Shown: in pieces, positions 7,636 through 16,360 of the stretch
Layout: every line of letters begins with the position of its first letter
How positions within the stretch are numbered: the stretch's first letter is position 1
Assembly: GCA_902773305.1 (NCBI GenBank)
Contig: CACYEB010000196.1
Location: 1-18,746, forward strand
Direction: 5' to 3'
From: an uncultured Bacteroidia bacterium
Lineage (GTDB): Bacteria > Bacteroidota > Bacteroidia > Bacteroidales > UBA932
DNA length: 18,746 nucleotides
The notes under the pieces: model-generated
Told to the model about the DNA's origin: nothing
The model's database searches: none
The model's input: only the letters and a program-made list of their open reading frames with translations
Program-made: the position numbers and the translations under genes

Positions 7636-8880
7636 CTACCAGCGCACCTGGCCGTTACCGGAAATGAGATATTTGTATGTGGTGAGTTCTGCAAGACCCA
7701 TAGGACCGCGGGCGTGCAGTTTCTGGGTACTGATGCCTATTTCGGCACCGAGACCGAACTGGGCCCCGTCGGTGAACGCCGTGGATACATTTACATAGAC
7801 GCAGGCGGCATCTATCTGCCGGCAGAATTTGTCCGATACCGACAAATCTTCTGTAACGATGCACTCACTGTGCATAGAGCCATACCGGGTGATATGCGAG
7901 ATAGCCTCGTCGACATCCGCCACCGTACGGATACTCATCTTGTAGTCCAGCCATTCGTGGCCGAAATGCTCTTCCTTTGCGTGTTCCAGCAACTGTGCGG
8001 GGTACTGTCCCTGAAGTGCGGCATAGGCCTCTTCGTCGGCATAGATAACGACTTTCTTGTCCGAAAGGCGCTTGCAGATCTCGGGCAGGTCTGACAGTCG
8101 GTCGCGGGCAATCAGCAGGCAGTCCAGTGCGTTGCAGACGCTCACGCGGCGCGTTTTTGCGTTATAGACTATTTCCTTGCCGATGGCTGTCCTGCCGTCT
8201 GAATCAAAATATGTGTGGCATACCCCGGCGCCGGTTTCAATCACAGGAACAGTAGCGCTCTGGCGCACATAATTAATCAAGGATGCGCTGCCGCGCGGTA
8301 TGATGACATCGATATATTTGTTTGCGGCCAGCATCTCGGAACTGGCTTCGCGTCCGACAGGAAGGAGCGTGCAGGCCTCGCGGGGAAGACCGTTGAGGGT
8401 AAGTACGTCGCGGATGACGTCGGCTATGGCGCGGTTGGAAGCGTCAGCTTCGTGGCCGCCTTTGAGGACAGCGACATTGCCGCTTTTGAAGCATAGGCCG
8501 AAGACATCTGCGGTAACATTGGGGCGCGCCTCGTAAATCACGCCCACAACGCCGAACGGGACGCTCACCTTGTCTATCTGCATTCCGTTGGGCCGGACTA
8601 CGCTGGACAGTACGTGTCCGAGGGGGGAGGGAAGCCGGGCGACATTGCGCATATCGGAAGTGATTCCCGCGATGCGCTCTGCGGTGAGCATCAGGCGGTC
8701 GTACTTGGGATTCTCGGGATCCATCTTGAACAGGTCCTCTTTGTTCGCATTCAGGATGTACCGGCTGTTGGCGTCGATGGCGTCGGCAACCTGCAGCAGC
8801 ACTTTGCCGGTCGTATGGTCGCTGAGGGTGGTAACCGTCCGCGATGCCTCCCTGGCCTTCGCTAATGTTTCCTCTATCAT
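7636..8880 (-). CDS. proA: Gamma-glutamyl phosphate reductase
   Basis: This enzyme carries out the second step of proline synthesis: NADPH-dependent reduction of gamma-glutamyl phosphate to glutamate-5-semialdehyde in the cytoplasm. From ATG 8880 the protein is 414 residues, the normal family length. It has the ALDH-like fold markers [17 protein letters not shown] (107-123), LKGGHEA (139-145), and the catalytic cysteine C249 in [10 protein letters not shown]. The open frame runs 29 codons further upstream into proB (to 8967), but those residues do not look like ProA, and ATG 8880 gives the expected first helix and an ATGA overlap with the proB stop, so translation is probably coupled. It is the last pathway gene of the proC-proB-proA operon. 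No truncation or missing key residue was seen. Confidence 0.97.
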   Translation of the reverse strand: MIEETLAKAREASRTVTTLSDHTTGKVLLQVADAIDANSRYILNANKEDLFKMDPENPKYDRLMLTAERIAGITSDMRNVARLPSPLGHVLSSVVRPNGMQIDKVSVPFGVVGVIYEARPNVTADVFGLCFKSGNVAVLKGGHEADASNRAIADVIRDVLTLNGLPREACTLLPVGREASSEMLAANKYIDVIIPRGSASLINYVRQSATVPVIETGAGVCHTYFDSDGRTAIGKEIVYNAKTRRVSVCNALDCLLIARDRLSDLPEICKRLSDKKVVIYADEEAYAALQGQYPAQLLEHAKEEHFGHEWLDYKMSIRTVADVDEAISHITRYGSMHSECIVTEDLSVSDKFCRQIDAACVYVNVSTAFTDGAQFGLGAEIGISTQKLHARGPMGLAELTTYKYLISGNGQVRW

Positions 8881-9956
8881 AACTGTTCTATATAAAGGTA
8901 GTCGTAGTGTATGAATTCCCGCTCGTTCTGTCGGCCCATCATCTTGCGGGCAGAAGCGGCGTCGCAACCGGCCTTGCCGACGGCGATGCAGCGGCCGTCC
9001 GGAGCCAGGATCCTCACTATATCGTCTTTTTCAAAATCACCTTCAACGGCGGTAATGCCTATCGGCAGCAGCGATGCGGCGCTGCCGCTGAGCAGGGCAT
9101 CGGCTGCCCCCTTGTTTACAGTAACGCTGCCGCGGGCGAATCCGCCGCTGTGGGCAATCCACTTCTTGACGCCGGAAATGGGCTTTTCGCCGGCAGTGAA
9201 GAGGGTGTAGGGGACATTCCCGTCACCTTCGGCCACGGAAATCAGTATATCGTCGCGCTTGCCGTTTGCAATGGCGACGGGGATGCCTTCCAGGGCGACT
9301 TTACGTGCAATGGAATATTTTGTGCGCATCCCTCCGCGTCCGGCAGAGGACTTTTTCTCCCGGATGTATTTCGCTGCGCCGTCGCTGTCCGGGCCTATTT
9401 CGTGCAGCAGGCAGCTGGAGGGCGATTCGGGATCCCCCGTAAACACGCCGTCCACATTTGTGAGTATTATCAGCAGCCGGCATTCCATCATAGTCGCCAC
9501 AAGCCCGGCAAGTTCGTCGTTGTCGGTGAACATAAGTTCGGTGAGCGATATCGTGTCGTTTTCGTTCACGATGGGGACGACTCCCTGAGAGAGCATCACC
9601 TCCATACAGTTCTTCTGGTTGAGGTAGTGATGCCTCGTAGAGAAGTTCTCTTTGGTGGTAAGAACCTGTCCGCTGCAGTAGCCGTGTTCCTTGAAAAGCT
9701 GGTAATATGTTTGCATCAGGCGGACCTGTCCCACCGCGGAGTACAGCTGGCGCTGGGATACCGTATCCAACCGGCCGGCATCCCCCAGCTCATCGCGCCC
9801 GCTGGCCACGGCACCGGAAGAGATGATGATGACTTCACATCCCTGCCGCAGCAGTTCACACACCTGGTCCACCAGGGCGGACATACGGGTGTGGTCCAGG
9901 CTGCCGTCGCTGCGGGTAAGTACATTGCTGCCTATTTTGACGGCGATGCGGTTCAT
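8877..9956 (-). CDS. proB: Glutamate 5-kinase with PUA domain
   Basis: This enzyme phosphorylates L-glutamate on the gamma carboxyl using ATP, the first and usually proline-inhibited step of proline synthesis. The 359-residue length and order fit the two-domain form: an amino acid kinase domain at 1 to about 255 with [41 protein letters not shown] and AGRGGMRTK, then a PUA domain from about 270 with [13 protein letters not shown] and the FEKDDIVRI strand. The start ATG is at 9956, one base after the proC stop, and its stop overlaps the proA start by four bases. Such tight packing means one transcript for all three genes. Feedback control by proline is expected from the family; no residue-level statement can be made from reading alone. 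Confidence 0.97.
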   Translation of the reverse strand: MNRIAVKIGSNVLTRSDGSLDHTRMSALVDQVCELLRQGCEVIIISSGAVASGRDELGDAGRLDTVSQRQLYSAVGQVRLMQTYYQLFKEHGYCSGQVLTTKENFSTRHHYLNQKNCMEVMLSQGVVPIVNENDTISLTELMFTDNDELAGLVATMMECRLLIILTNVDGVFTGDPESPSSCLLHEIGPDSDGAAKYIREKKSSAGRGGMRTKYSIARKVALEGIPVAIANGKRDDILISVAEGDGNVPYTLFTAGEKPISGVKKWIAHSGGFARGSVTVNKGAADALLSGSAASLLPIGITAVEGDFEKDDIVRILAPDGRCIAVGKAGCDAASARKMMGRQNEREFIHYDYLYIEQL

Positions 9957-9957
9957 A

Positions 9958-10746
9958 TCATTTGCTTTGACTGGCCTTCAGACCGGCAATTACTGCGTTG
10001 CTGAAACCCTCTTCTTCCATTTTGTTGAGCCCCTTGATGGTGATGCCGCCTGGGGTGGTGACCTTGTCGATTGCCGCCTCCGGATGCTCTCCGCTTGCAG
10101 AAAGCAAGTCGGCTGCACCCTTGACTGTCCCCAGAACAATGTTGAGGGCCTCATCTGCACGGAACCCGAGTTCTATGCCGCCTTCCATGGCGGCGCGTAT
10201 GTAGCGCATTGCGTAGGCTATCCCACAGGAAGCCAGAGCCGTGCCGGCGCTCATCTTGTCCTCTGGAATCAGGACTGCACGTCCCAGGGCATCGAACAAC
10301 TCTACGATGCGCGCCGTGCGCTGAGAGTCGGCATTGAGGGCGGAGACAAAGGTCACGCTGCTGCCAACTTCGATGGCAGTGTTGGGGATTGCCCTGAACA
10401 GGGCGGCCTTGTCGTTTCCCAGCCATCCGGAGAGCATCCCGAAGGTGACGCCGGCGGCAATTACCACAAGGTCCTGCCGTTCCAGATCCAGAAGGTCCTT
10501 GAACGATTCGAGGGTAGGCTGTACCGCCCACGGCTTTACGGCCAGTACAATCACTCCGGCGCCTTCCACCGCCTTGCGGCTGTTGCCGGTCACCGTGATG
10601 GCGTCGTCTATTTGTTTCATCCTGTCAAGACAGGCCTGGCTCAGGTCGCAGCAGGTTACATCCGAGGCAGAGAGAACTCCCTTGCCGATAAGGCCGCGTA
10701 CCATGGCGCCGCCCATATTTCCGCATCCGATAAAAGTGGTTTTCAT
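9958..10746 (-). CDS. proC: Pyrroline-5-carboxylate reductase
   Basis: This enzyme reduces 1-pyrroline-5-carboxylate to L-proline with NAD(P)H, the last step of the pathway. The 262-residue protein starts MKTTFIGCGNMGGAMVRGL, the Rossmann nucleotide-binding loop. It has VIVLAVKPW near residue 68, the FRAIPNTAIEVG motif, and the C-terminal signature VTTPGGITIKGLNKMEEEGF typical of ProC dimers. It is the first gene of the operon, followed by proB after one base. A -7 element at 10751-10758 on the same strand lies so close that transcription should start at or within a base or two of the ATG. The gene is divergent from the alpha-L-rhamnosidase. All three enzymes from glutamate to proline are thus in one unit. 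Confidence 0.97.
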   Translation of the reverse strand: MKTTFIGCGNMGGAMVRGLIGKGVLSASDVTCCDLSQACLDRMKQIDDAITVTGNSRKAVEGAGVIVLAVKPWAVQPTLESFKDLLDLERQDLVVIAAGVTFGMLSGWLGNDKAALFRAIPNTAIEVGSSVTFVSALNADSQRTARIVELFDALGRAVLIPEDKMSAGTALASCGIAYAMRYIRAAMEGGIELGFRADEALNIVLGTVKGAADLLSASGEHPEAAIDKVTTPGGITIKGLNKMEEEGFSNAVIAGLKASQSK

Positions 10747-10750
10747 ACTG

Positions 10751-10758
10751 CAAAGTTA
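10751..10758 (-). promoter_or_regulatory. -7 promoter element of the proCBA operon
   Basis: On the - strand this reads TAACTTTG, matching TAnnTTTG. It ends 5 bp before the proC ATG (10746), so the predicted transcript begins about at the start codon and the mRNA would be leaderless or nearly so. No good TTTG -33 element is seen at the usual distance. Confidence 0.5.
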
Positions 10759-10770
10759 TCTTTTTCTTGT

Positions 10771-10778
10771 TAAATTTG
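10771..10778 (+). promoter_or_regulatory. -7 promoter element of the alpha-L-rhamnosidase gene
   Basis: TAAATTTG matches TAnnTTTG and ends 5 bp before the first of two tandem ATG codons (10784, 10787). As with the opposite promoter, the expected start site falls at or beside the start codon. No clear TTTG -33 element is present; the region between the two opposed elements is TC-rich. Confidence 0.5.
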
Positions 10779-10783
10779 TGGTT

Positions 10784-13402
10784 ATGATGAAAAAACTGTT
10801 AGCTATTCTGCTGATTGCGGCCTCAATCCCGGCTGCAGCCAAAGTAAACTTATCTTCACTCAAGGTAAACCATCTCGCCTATCCCACGGGCATAACCGGT
10901 GCTCCGACATTCAGCTGGATAGGTACCAGCGACCGTTCCTGCGACGGTCAGACCGCCTATGAAATCAGGGTGCGCGATATCGACGGCCGCACAGTCTGGG
11001 GCACAGGCAAAGTGATGTCAGACAATTCTGTCGCGGTCAAGTATCAGGGAGCTGCCCTGAAGTCCGCCAGCCGCTATACGTGGCAGGTGCGGATTTGGGA
11101 CTCAACCGGACGTGCGGGCAGCTGGAGCGCCCCCCATACGTTTGTAACCGCTTTGGGAAAGGATGGCTGGAAGGCCGAATGGATCGTGCCGCCTATGAGT
11201 GAGGAGTCTCCGCTGGTGCGCGGAACATTCAAGATTACCAGGCCGGTCAAGTGCGCAATCGCCTACTTCACTGCACACGGCGTGTACGAGCCGTTCCTGA
11301 ACGGAAGCAAGGTGGGGGAGGCCTTTATGGCACCCGGCTACACCAGTTACAATCATCATCTCATGTATCAGACCTACGATGTCACGGACCTGCTCAGGCG
11401 CGGAGAGAATGTGATAGGAGCCGAGATTGCCCGCGGCTGGTATCTGAGTATGATGGGATGGACCAATCCGGAGCATTACCGCTACAATTTCAAAGAACAG
11501 GAGTGGGCCTTCCTGGGACAGATCGTGATAACATACAAGGATGGTACACAGGAGATTGTGGGTACCGACGGCAGCTGGAAGACAGCCACCGGCGGCGTGC
11601 TGCACAACACGATTTATGATGGCGAGACCTTTGATGCCCGCCGTGAAATACCTGACTGGAGCACAGTCTCTTTCAATCCGTCCGGGTGGGGCGCGGTAAG
11701 AGTTGCCGGCTATGGCTATGACAATCTGGCTCCGCAGGACAATGAACCTGTTGAAACGGAACAGACACTTGCCGCCAAAGAACTTATAGTGACCCCGAAG
11801 GGGGAACTGGTGATAGATTTCGGCCAGAATCTGGTGGGCAGCGAAGTGCTCTCCTTTACGGGGAAGCCGGGCCAGCAGATCACCGTCTCCCACGCCGAGG
11901 TGTTGGACCGGGACGGTAATTTCTATACAACCAACCTGCGTACCGCCAAGGCGCAGAGCCGTTATATCTGTGACGGTACTCCACGGCAGTTTACCACACG
12001 TTTCACGTTTTACGGGTTCCGCTACATCAAGATAGAGGGCATCTCACGGGAAGATATCGTGCTTGACGACATCAAGGCGCAGGTGCGTTTCTCGGCGATG
12101 GAACCGACAGGCAGCTTTACTTGCTCTGATGAACTTGTAAACCGGCTCCAGAGCAACATCCAGTGGGGTCTGAGAGGCAATTTCGTGGATGTTCCCACCG
12201 ACTGCCCGCAGCGTGACGAGCGACTTGGCTGGACCGGAGACGCAGAGGTTTTCGCACGCACCGCAACCTTCAACCGCGGCACTTACGCCTTCTACTCCAA
12301 GTGGCTTGAGGATGTGGCCTTTGACCAGCTGCCCGACGGACAGATTACCGACATCGTGCCTATGGTCCACGGTCTGGTTGGTGCCGGTCACGTCGGCTGG
12401 GCCGATGCCGCAACCATCATTCCCTGGACGGTCTATATGGCATACGGAGACCCACAGGTGCTTGAGAATCAGTACGACAGTATGAAAAAGTGGGTCGATT
12501 ATATAATCGGCGCCGCCGGTGAAACCTGCCTCTGGAACACCGGCTGGCACTATGGTGACTGGCTGGCCTTTGATGTGGACAACGATGTTGCAGGCCGATC
12601 TTCCGTCACCTACGTTCCATTGCTCCAGCAGTGCCACTTTGCCAATTCTGCATCTATCGTGGCCGATGCCGCCGGGGTGCTGGGCCGTACCGGAGACGAG
12701 GCTTACTATCGAAACGTGGCCGCCAGGGCGCGGGAGGCCTTCTGCAAGGCGTATGTGACCGCCGACGGCTATCTTGTCTCGCACACCCAGACCGCCTACG
12801 TCGTGGCACTGATATACGACATGGTTCCGGAGGATATGCGCCCTTTGCTGGCAGAAAAGCTCAAGGAGAGGGTAGAGAACTACGGACACATCACGACGGG
12901 GTTCCTTGGGACATCCCACATATCGAATGCCCTGACCGCTTGCGGGATGGATGACATTGCGTACAGGCTACTGCTTCACAAGGGTTATCCCGGTTGGCTC
13001 TATCCCGTGACGATGGGGGCGACAACCATATGGGAGAGGTGGAACTCCATGATGCCCGACGGCAGCATCCCCGACAACGGTATGAATTCATTCAACCACT
13101 ATTCCTACGGTGCAATTGGCGACTGGCTTTACCGTGAGGCGGCCGGGCTGAAAGAAGCTTCGCCCGGTTTCAAGACAATCTGCATCAAGCCGCATCCCGG
13201 AGGAGATTTCACCTTTATGCGTGCCCAGCAGCAGACACCATACGGCAAGGCAGTATCGCATTGGAAAAGGGAGGGGAGTACATTCACGCTGGAAGTGGAG
13301 ATTCCGTTCAATACCACTGCAGAGGTGTATGTCCCGGCGAAGGACGGATATATCCTTCATAAGGTGGGTAGCGGCAAGTATCAATTCTCAAGCGAAATAT
13401 AG
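10784..13402 (+). CDS. Secreted alpha-L-rhamnosidase, GH78
   Basis: It releases terminal alpha-L-rhamnose from glycans or glycosides by inversion. From ATG 10784 the protein is 872 residues with a Sec signal peptide (MKKLLAILLIAASIPAAA), so it works in the periplasm or outside. Domains follow the family: an Fn3-like N-terminal domain (about 22-120, with LSSLKVNHLAYP and ASRYTWQVRIWD), Bac_rhamnosid_N (about 125-300, with EPFLNGSKVGEAFMAPGYT), a beta domain (with VIDFGQNLVGSEV and HAEVLDRDGNFY), the (alpha/alpha)6 barrel (about 440-790) and a C-terminal beta domain. The barrel has DCPQRDERLGWTGD at 473-486, where Glu479 is the likely general acid, and TIWERW with Glu751 as the likely base partner. 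The frame is open upstream to 10334, but that part is antisense to proC. No SusC/SusD genes are nearby. Confidence 0.95.
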   Translation: MMKKLLAILLIAASIPAAAKVNLSSLKVNHLAYPTGITGAPTFSWIGTSDRSCDGQTAYEIRVRDIDGRTVWGTGKVMSDNSVAVKYQGAALKSASRYTWQVRIWDSTGRAGSWSAPHTFVTALGKDGWKAEWIVPPMSEESPLVRGTFKITRPVKCAIAYFTAHGVYEPFLNGSKVGEAFMAPGYTSYNHHLMYQTYDVTDLLRRGENVIGAEIARGWYLSMMGWTNPEHYRYNFKEQEWAFLGQIVITYKDGTQEIVGTDGSWKTATGGVLHNTIYDGETFDARREIPDWSTVSFNPSGWGAVRVAGYGYDNLAPQDNEPVETEQTLAAKELIVTPKGELVIDFGQNLVGSEVLSFTGKPGQQITVSHAEVLDRDGNFYTTNLRTAKAQSRYICDGTPRQFTTRFTFYGFRYIKIEGISREDIVLDDIKAQVRFSAMEPTGSFTCSDELVNRLQSNIQWGLRGNFVDVPTDCPQRDERLGWTGDAEVFARTATFNRGTYAFYSKWLEDVAFDQLPDGQITDIVPMVHGLVGAGHVGWADAATIIPWTVYMAYGDPQVLENQYDSMKKWVDYIIGAAGETCLWNTGWHYGDWLAFDVDNDVAGRSSVTYVPLLQQCHFANSASIVADAAGVLGRTGDEAYYRNVAARAREAFCKAYVTADGYLVSHTQTAYVVALIYDMVPEDMRPLLAEKLKERVENYGHITTGFLGTSHISNALTACGMDDIAYRLLLHKGYPGWLYPVTMGATTIWERWNSMMPDGSIPDNGMNSFNHYSYGAIGDWLYREAAGLKEASPGFKTICIKPHPGGDFTFMRAQQQTPYGKAVSHWKREGSTFTLEVEIPFNTTAEVYVPAKDGYILHKVGSGKYQFSSEI

Positions 13403-13423
13403 CGGAATGTCAATTAAGTTTAG

Positions 13424-13431
13424 TACCTTTG
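13424..13431 (+). promoter_or_regulatory. -7 promoter element upstream of the cytochrome-fusion gene
   Basis: TACCTTTG matches TAnnTTTG in the 51-bp gap after the rhamnosidase. The predicted transcript start lies about 15-20 bp before ATG 13454. No TTTG is seen at the -33 position. It suggests that the cytochrome, oxidoreductase and isomerase genes can be expressed apart from the rhamnosidase. No terminator hairpin is visible in the gap, so read-through is also possible. Confidence 0.45.
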
Positions 13432-13453
13432 TACGATTGGTCCGTTTTTGACT

Positions 13454-14971
13454 ATGGCTCATAGCAGCAAAAAATTGGTTTGGTTTACGCTGGGAGGCTT
13501 CGTCGTGGGTTTCGCCCTGATGATTGTCCTGAACTCTTTTTATGTCAAGAGTTCTTCCAACGAGAGTTGTATGGCGTGCCACGTGCATACCCAGGCCGAT
13601 TCCCTCTGGATGCTCTCTATGCATTATCACAACCACAGCGGCACCGTGACCGACTGCGCAGCCTGCCATCTCCCGGCCGGGACTCCTTCGGAGCGCTTTG
13701 TGGCAAAGGCCAGGATGGGGACCAAGGATCTTTTCAGCTATCTGTTCAAAGACAAGAGCAAAATCAACTGGGAGGCCAAGCGGGAGCTGGACTACGCCCG
13801 CAAGATCGTTTATAATTCCTCGTGTGAGAAGTGTCACGCCGACCTCTTCCCGGAGGGTATTTCAGACGAAGCGCTCATAAGTCACCTTTACTACGAGGAC
13901 CACAAGAAAGATTACGGCCTGCAGTGCATCAACTGCCACCTTGATGCGGGCCATTTCAATCCGAATTACAAGCACGGCCACAGCGTGGTCTCTGCCGACG
14001 AAGGGATGCCCGATATAGAACCATATACCGCCGCAGCCGAGGTTACAAGTTTCAGCAATTTCACTGAGACGGTCCCCGGCACGGTATGCGCCATCAATAT
14101 GGTGGCTGTCCCCGGCGGCACCTTCGAAATGGGTTCGACTGACAAGGAGCCTTTCCACAAGGCTGACGAGGGACCGGTCAGGAAAGTCACTGTCTCAGAC
14201 TTCTTTATGGCTGAGGTTGAGGTCACCTGGACCCAGTACTGGTCGTTCTTCCTGGAGACCCAGTCTCCCGGACGCACCCCGCCTGCCAAGATTTATGCAA
14301 ACAATACCCGCAGCGACATAGATGCCGTGAGCGGCCCCACGCCGCCCTACGGCGCGCCCGACCAGGGCTGGGGCAGAGGCGACCGTCCCGCCATCACAAT
14401 GACCCACTACGGTGCGGAGACTTTCTGCCAGTGGCTCAGTATGAAGACCGGCCGCAAATACCGTCTCCCCACCGAGGCGGAGTGGGAGTATGCCGCCCGC
14501 GGCGGCACATCGTCGCCCTATTATTTCGAGGGCAATCCCAAGAAATTCACTGCCGGCCGCCTTTTCGGCACCGATACCGCCGTTATTGCCAGCAACGTGG
14601 TCTATGCCCTGAACAGCCATAACCGTACGGGGCTGCCCGATAAGATGGCCGCCAACCCGTTCGGACTGAAGAATATGCTGGGTAATGTTATGGAATACTG
14701 CTCCGACTGGTATTCAGAAGATGCCTACAGCCGGATGGCGGACGGAGCCGTCGATCCGAAGGGCCCCGACAGCGGCAGCGAGCATGTGGTGCGCGGAGGT
14801 TATTATCTTTCAGATGCCGCCGACGTCCGCTGTGCCGCCCGTGCCCACACCGAGCACGACGCCTGGTTAAGGACCGATCCTCAGGTGCCCAAGAGCATCT
14901 GGTGGTATTCCGACATCAAAGGGATCGGTTTCCGTGTGGTTTGCGAAGTTCCTGAAGAAATAAAACAATAA
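13454..14971 (+). CDS. NapC/NirT-type tetraheme cytochrome c fused to SUMF1/FGE-fold domain
   Basis: The protein is 505 residues. One N-terminal membrane helix (about 8-27) anchors it with the rest outside the cytoplasm. Four CxxCH heme c motifs follow: CMACH (39-43), CAACH (68-72), CEKCH (124-128) and CINCH (158-162). The spacing and the MHYHNHSG and CHLPAG context fit the NapC/NirT/NrfH quinol-dehydrogenase family, which passes electrons between menaquinol and periplasmic redox enzymes. From about 212 to 503 comes a SUMF1/FGE-sulfatase domain with MVAVPGGTFEMGS, YRLPTEAEWEYAARGG, GNVMEYCSDWY and GIGFRVVCE. Of the two FGE catalytic cysteines, the second is kept (C460 in VRCAAR) but the position five residues before is Ala, so formylglycine formation is unlikely; the domain may be structural or bind a partner. 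A TTG at 13448 is a less likely start. A lipoprotein oxidoreductase begins 13 bp downstream. Confidence 0.9.
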   Translation: MAHSSKKLVWFTLGGFVVGFALMIVLNSFYVKSSSNESCMACHVHTQADSLWMLSMHYHNHSGTVTDCAACHLPAGTPSERFVAKARMGTKDLFSYLFKDKSKINWEAKRELDYARKIVYNSSCEKCHADLFPEGISDEALISHLYYEDHKKDYGLQCINCHLDAGHFNPNYKHGHSVVSADEGMPDIEPYTAAAEVTSFSNFTETVPGTVCAINMVAVPGGTFEMGSTDKEPFHKADEGPVRKVTVSDFFMAEVEVTWTQYWSFFLETQSPGRTPPAKIYANNTRSDIDAVSGPTPPYGAPDQGWGRGDRPAITMTHYGAETFCQWLSMKTGRKYRLPTEAEWEYAARGGTSSPYYFEGNPKKFTAGRLFGTDTAVIASNVVYALNSHNRTGLPDKMAANPFGLKNMLGNVMEYCSDWYSEDAYSRMADGAVDPKGPDSGSEHVVRGGYYLSDAADVRCAARAHTEHDAWLRTDPQVPKSIWWYSDIKGIGFRVVCEVPEEIKQ

Positions 14972-14984
14972 AATATACACTTAT

Positions 14985-16352
14985 ATGAGCAAGATTTCAA
15001 GACGAGACTTTTTTGGCCGCGCTGCCCTGGTAGGCGGCGGCGCCCTGCTGGCTTCTACGCCGATTCTCTCTTCCTGCACCGGCAAAGGTGACAAGATGGT
15101 CCCCCTGCGCAGTCCGGAAGATTATTACATTCCCAATCTGGCAGACAAGGCCGATGACGGCCGTGAACTCAAGGCAGGCCTGATTGGTTGCGGCGGACGC
15201 GGCACAGGTGCTGCTGCCGATATGCTTAATGCCGCTAACGGTGTCAAGTTCACTGCGTTCGGCGACGTGTTCCAGGATCGTATAGACGAGTCTATCGCCA
15301 ATCTCACCGAGTGGGGTTACGATGTGTCCGGCGCACAGCAGTTTGTGGGCTTTGACGCTTACAAGAAGGTGATTGACAGCGGTGTGGATGTGGTTATCCT
15401 TACAACTCCGCCCCTGTTCCGTCCCTATCATTTCCAGTATGCAGTCTCCAAGGGCGTTCACGCATTCCTTGAGAAACCGGTTGCTGTGGATGCAAAGGGC
15501 TGCCGTACCGTCATAGCTGCCGCAAAGCAGGCTCAGGCCAAGAAACTGGCGGTGGTTACCGGTACCCAGCGCCACCATCAGCGCACCTATGTGGCAGCGT
15601 TCGAGCAGATTCAGAAAGGTCTGATCGGCAATATCACCGGCGGTAACGTTTATTGGAACCAAGGTATGCTCTGGTTCCGCAGGCGTGAGAAAGGCTGGAG
15701 CGATATGGAGTGGGCCATCCGTGACTGGGTCAACTGGAAGTTCCTCTCCGGCGACCACATCGTGGAGCAGCACGTGCACAATATTGACGTGTTTATGTGG
15801 ATGATGGGCGGTGCACACCCCATCAAGGCAACGGGTTTCGGCAGCCGCCAGAGACGTGTCACCGGCGACCAGTACGACAACTTCGGCATTGATTTCGAAT
15901 TTGAAAACGGCGTTCACCTGCACTCTATGTGCCGCCAGATAAACGGTTGCTCCAACAATGTGAGTGAGACGGTGCGCGGTGCAAAGGGCTGGTGGAATTC
16001 CGAGGATGACACCATCCGCGACTATAACGGCAATATCCTGTGGCAGTTCGACGCCAAGGCTGCAGAGGCATCCTTCAAACAGCACGATGCGTATGTATTG
16101 GAGCATGTTGACCTCATCAACCACATCCGCAAGGGCGAGGGCATCGACCAGGCCACCGAGACCGCCATGTCCACTCTGGCCGGCGTGATGGGCCGCGAGG
16201 CTGCCTACACCGGCAAGACAATCACTTGGGACGAGATAATGGCAGCCGATATGGATTACCTGCCCGGCGAGCCCGACGCATTGACTCTCGGTACTCTCGA
16301 AGCAGTGCAGCATCCCGTAATAGCTGTCCCCGGTGACGGCGCTATTGACTAG
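14985..16352 (+). CDS. Gfo/Idh/MocA-family oxidoreductase, Tat-type lipoprotein
   Basis: The protein is 455 residues. It starts with a twin-arginine signal (SRRDFFGRAALVGGG, R6-R7) ending in a lipobox (LSSC, Cys31), so it should be exported already folded with its NAD(P) and then lipid-anchored. The Rossmann loop is LIGCGGRGTGAA (66-77). The Gfo/Idh/MocA EKP motif is at 163-165 (FLEKPVAVD, with catalytic-type Lys164). The second domain has SGDHIVEQHVHNIDV (255-269), typical of a Bacteroidetes and Planctomycetes subfamily, with His265 and neighbouring residues in the active-site region. Relatives oxidise or reduce sugar hydroxyl groups, including 3-keto-glycoside chemistry, usually with tightly bound NAD(H). 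The gene is 13 bp after the cytochrome fusion and 8 bp before a TIM-barrel gene, so it is one operon. The substrate is unknown. Confidence 0.92.
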   Translation: MSKISRRDFFGRAALVGGGALLASTPILSSCTGKGDKMVPLRSPEDYYIPNLADKADDGRELKAGLIGCGGRGTGAAADMLNAANGVKFTAFGDVFQDRIDESIANLTEWGYDVSGAQQFVGFDAYKKVIDSGVDVVILTTPPLFRPYHFQYAVSKGVHAFLEKPVAVDAKGCRTVIAAAKQAQAKKLAVVTGTQRHHQRTYVAAFEQIQKGLIGNITGGNVYWNQGMLWFRRREKGWSDMEWAIRDWVNWKFLSGDHIVEQHVHNIDVFMWMMGGAHPIKATGFGSRQRRVTGDQYDNFGIDFEFENGVHLHSMCRQINGCSNNVSETVRGAKGWWNSEDDTIRDYNGNILWQFDAKAAEASFKQHDAYVLEHVDLINHIRKGEGIDQATETAMSTLAGVMGREAAYTGKTITWDEIMAADMDYLPGEPDALTLGTLEAVQHPVIAVPGDGAID

Positions 16353-16360
16353 TTTGTGCT

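Noticed and set aside
8881..8967. N-terminal extension of proA by 29 codons
   Set aside because: The residues do not resemble ProA and overlap the end of proB; ATG 8880 gives the usual length and an ATGA overlap.
8907..10004. Long open frame (365 codons) on the + strand
   Set aside because: It is antisense to proB, which has all its family motifs; the translation is low-complexity and unlike any protein. It is open because of the codon bias of the real gene.
10334..10783. Upstream extension of the rhamnosidase frame by 150 codons
   Set aside because: The extension is antisense to proC and lacks rhamnosidase similarity, while ATG 10784 starts a perfect signal peptide right after a promoter element.
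13454..14971. Formylglycine-generating (sulfatase-activating) enzyme function for the fusion protein
   Set aside because: The first of the two catalytic cysteines is replaced by Ala, no sulfatase gene is in the window, and the domain faces the periplasm behind a cytochrome.
14997..16313. Long open frame (438 codons) on the - strand
   Set aside because: It lies entirely antisense to the Gfo/Idh/MocA oxidoreductase, which is clearly real; the antisense protein has a His/Val/Ala-rich composition typical of shadow frames.
14985..16352. GH109 (NAD-dependent alpha-N-acetylgalactosaminidase) assignment for the oxidoreductase
   Set aside because: It shares the Tat signal and Rossmann fold, but the second-domain SGDHIVEQHVHNIDV region fits another Gfo/Idh/MocA subfamily, so a glycosidase name is not supported.
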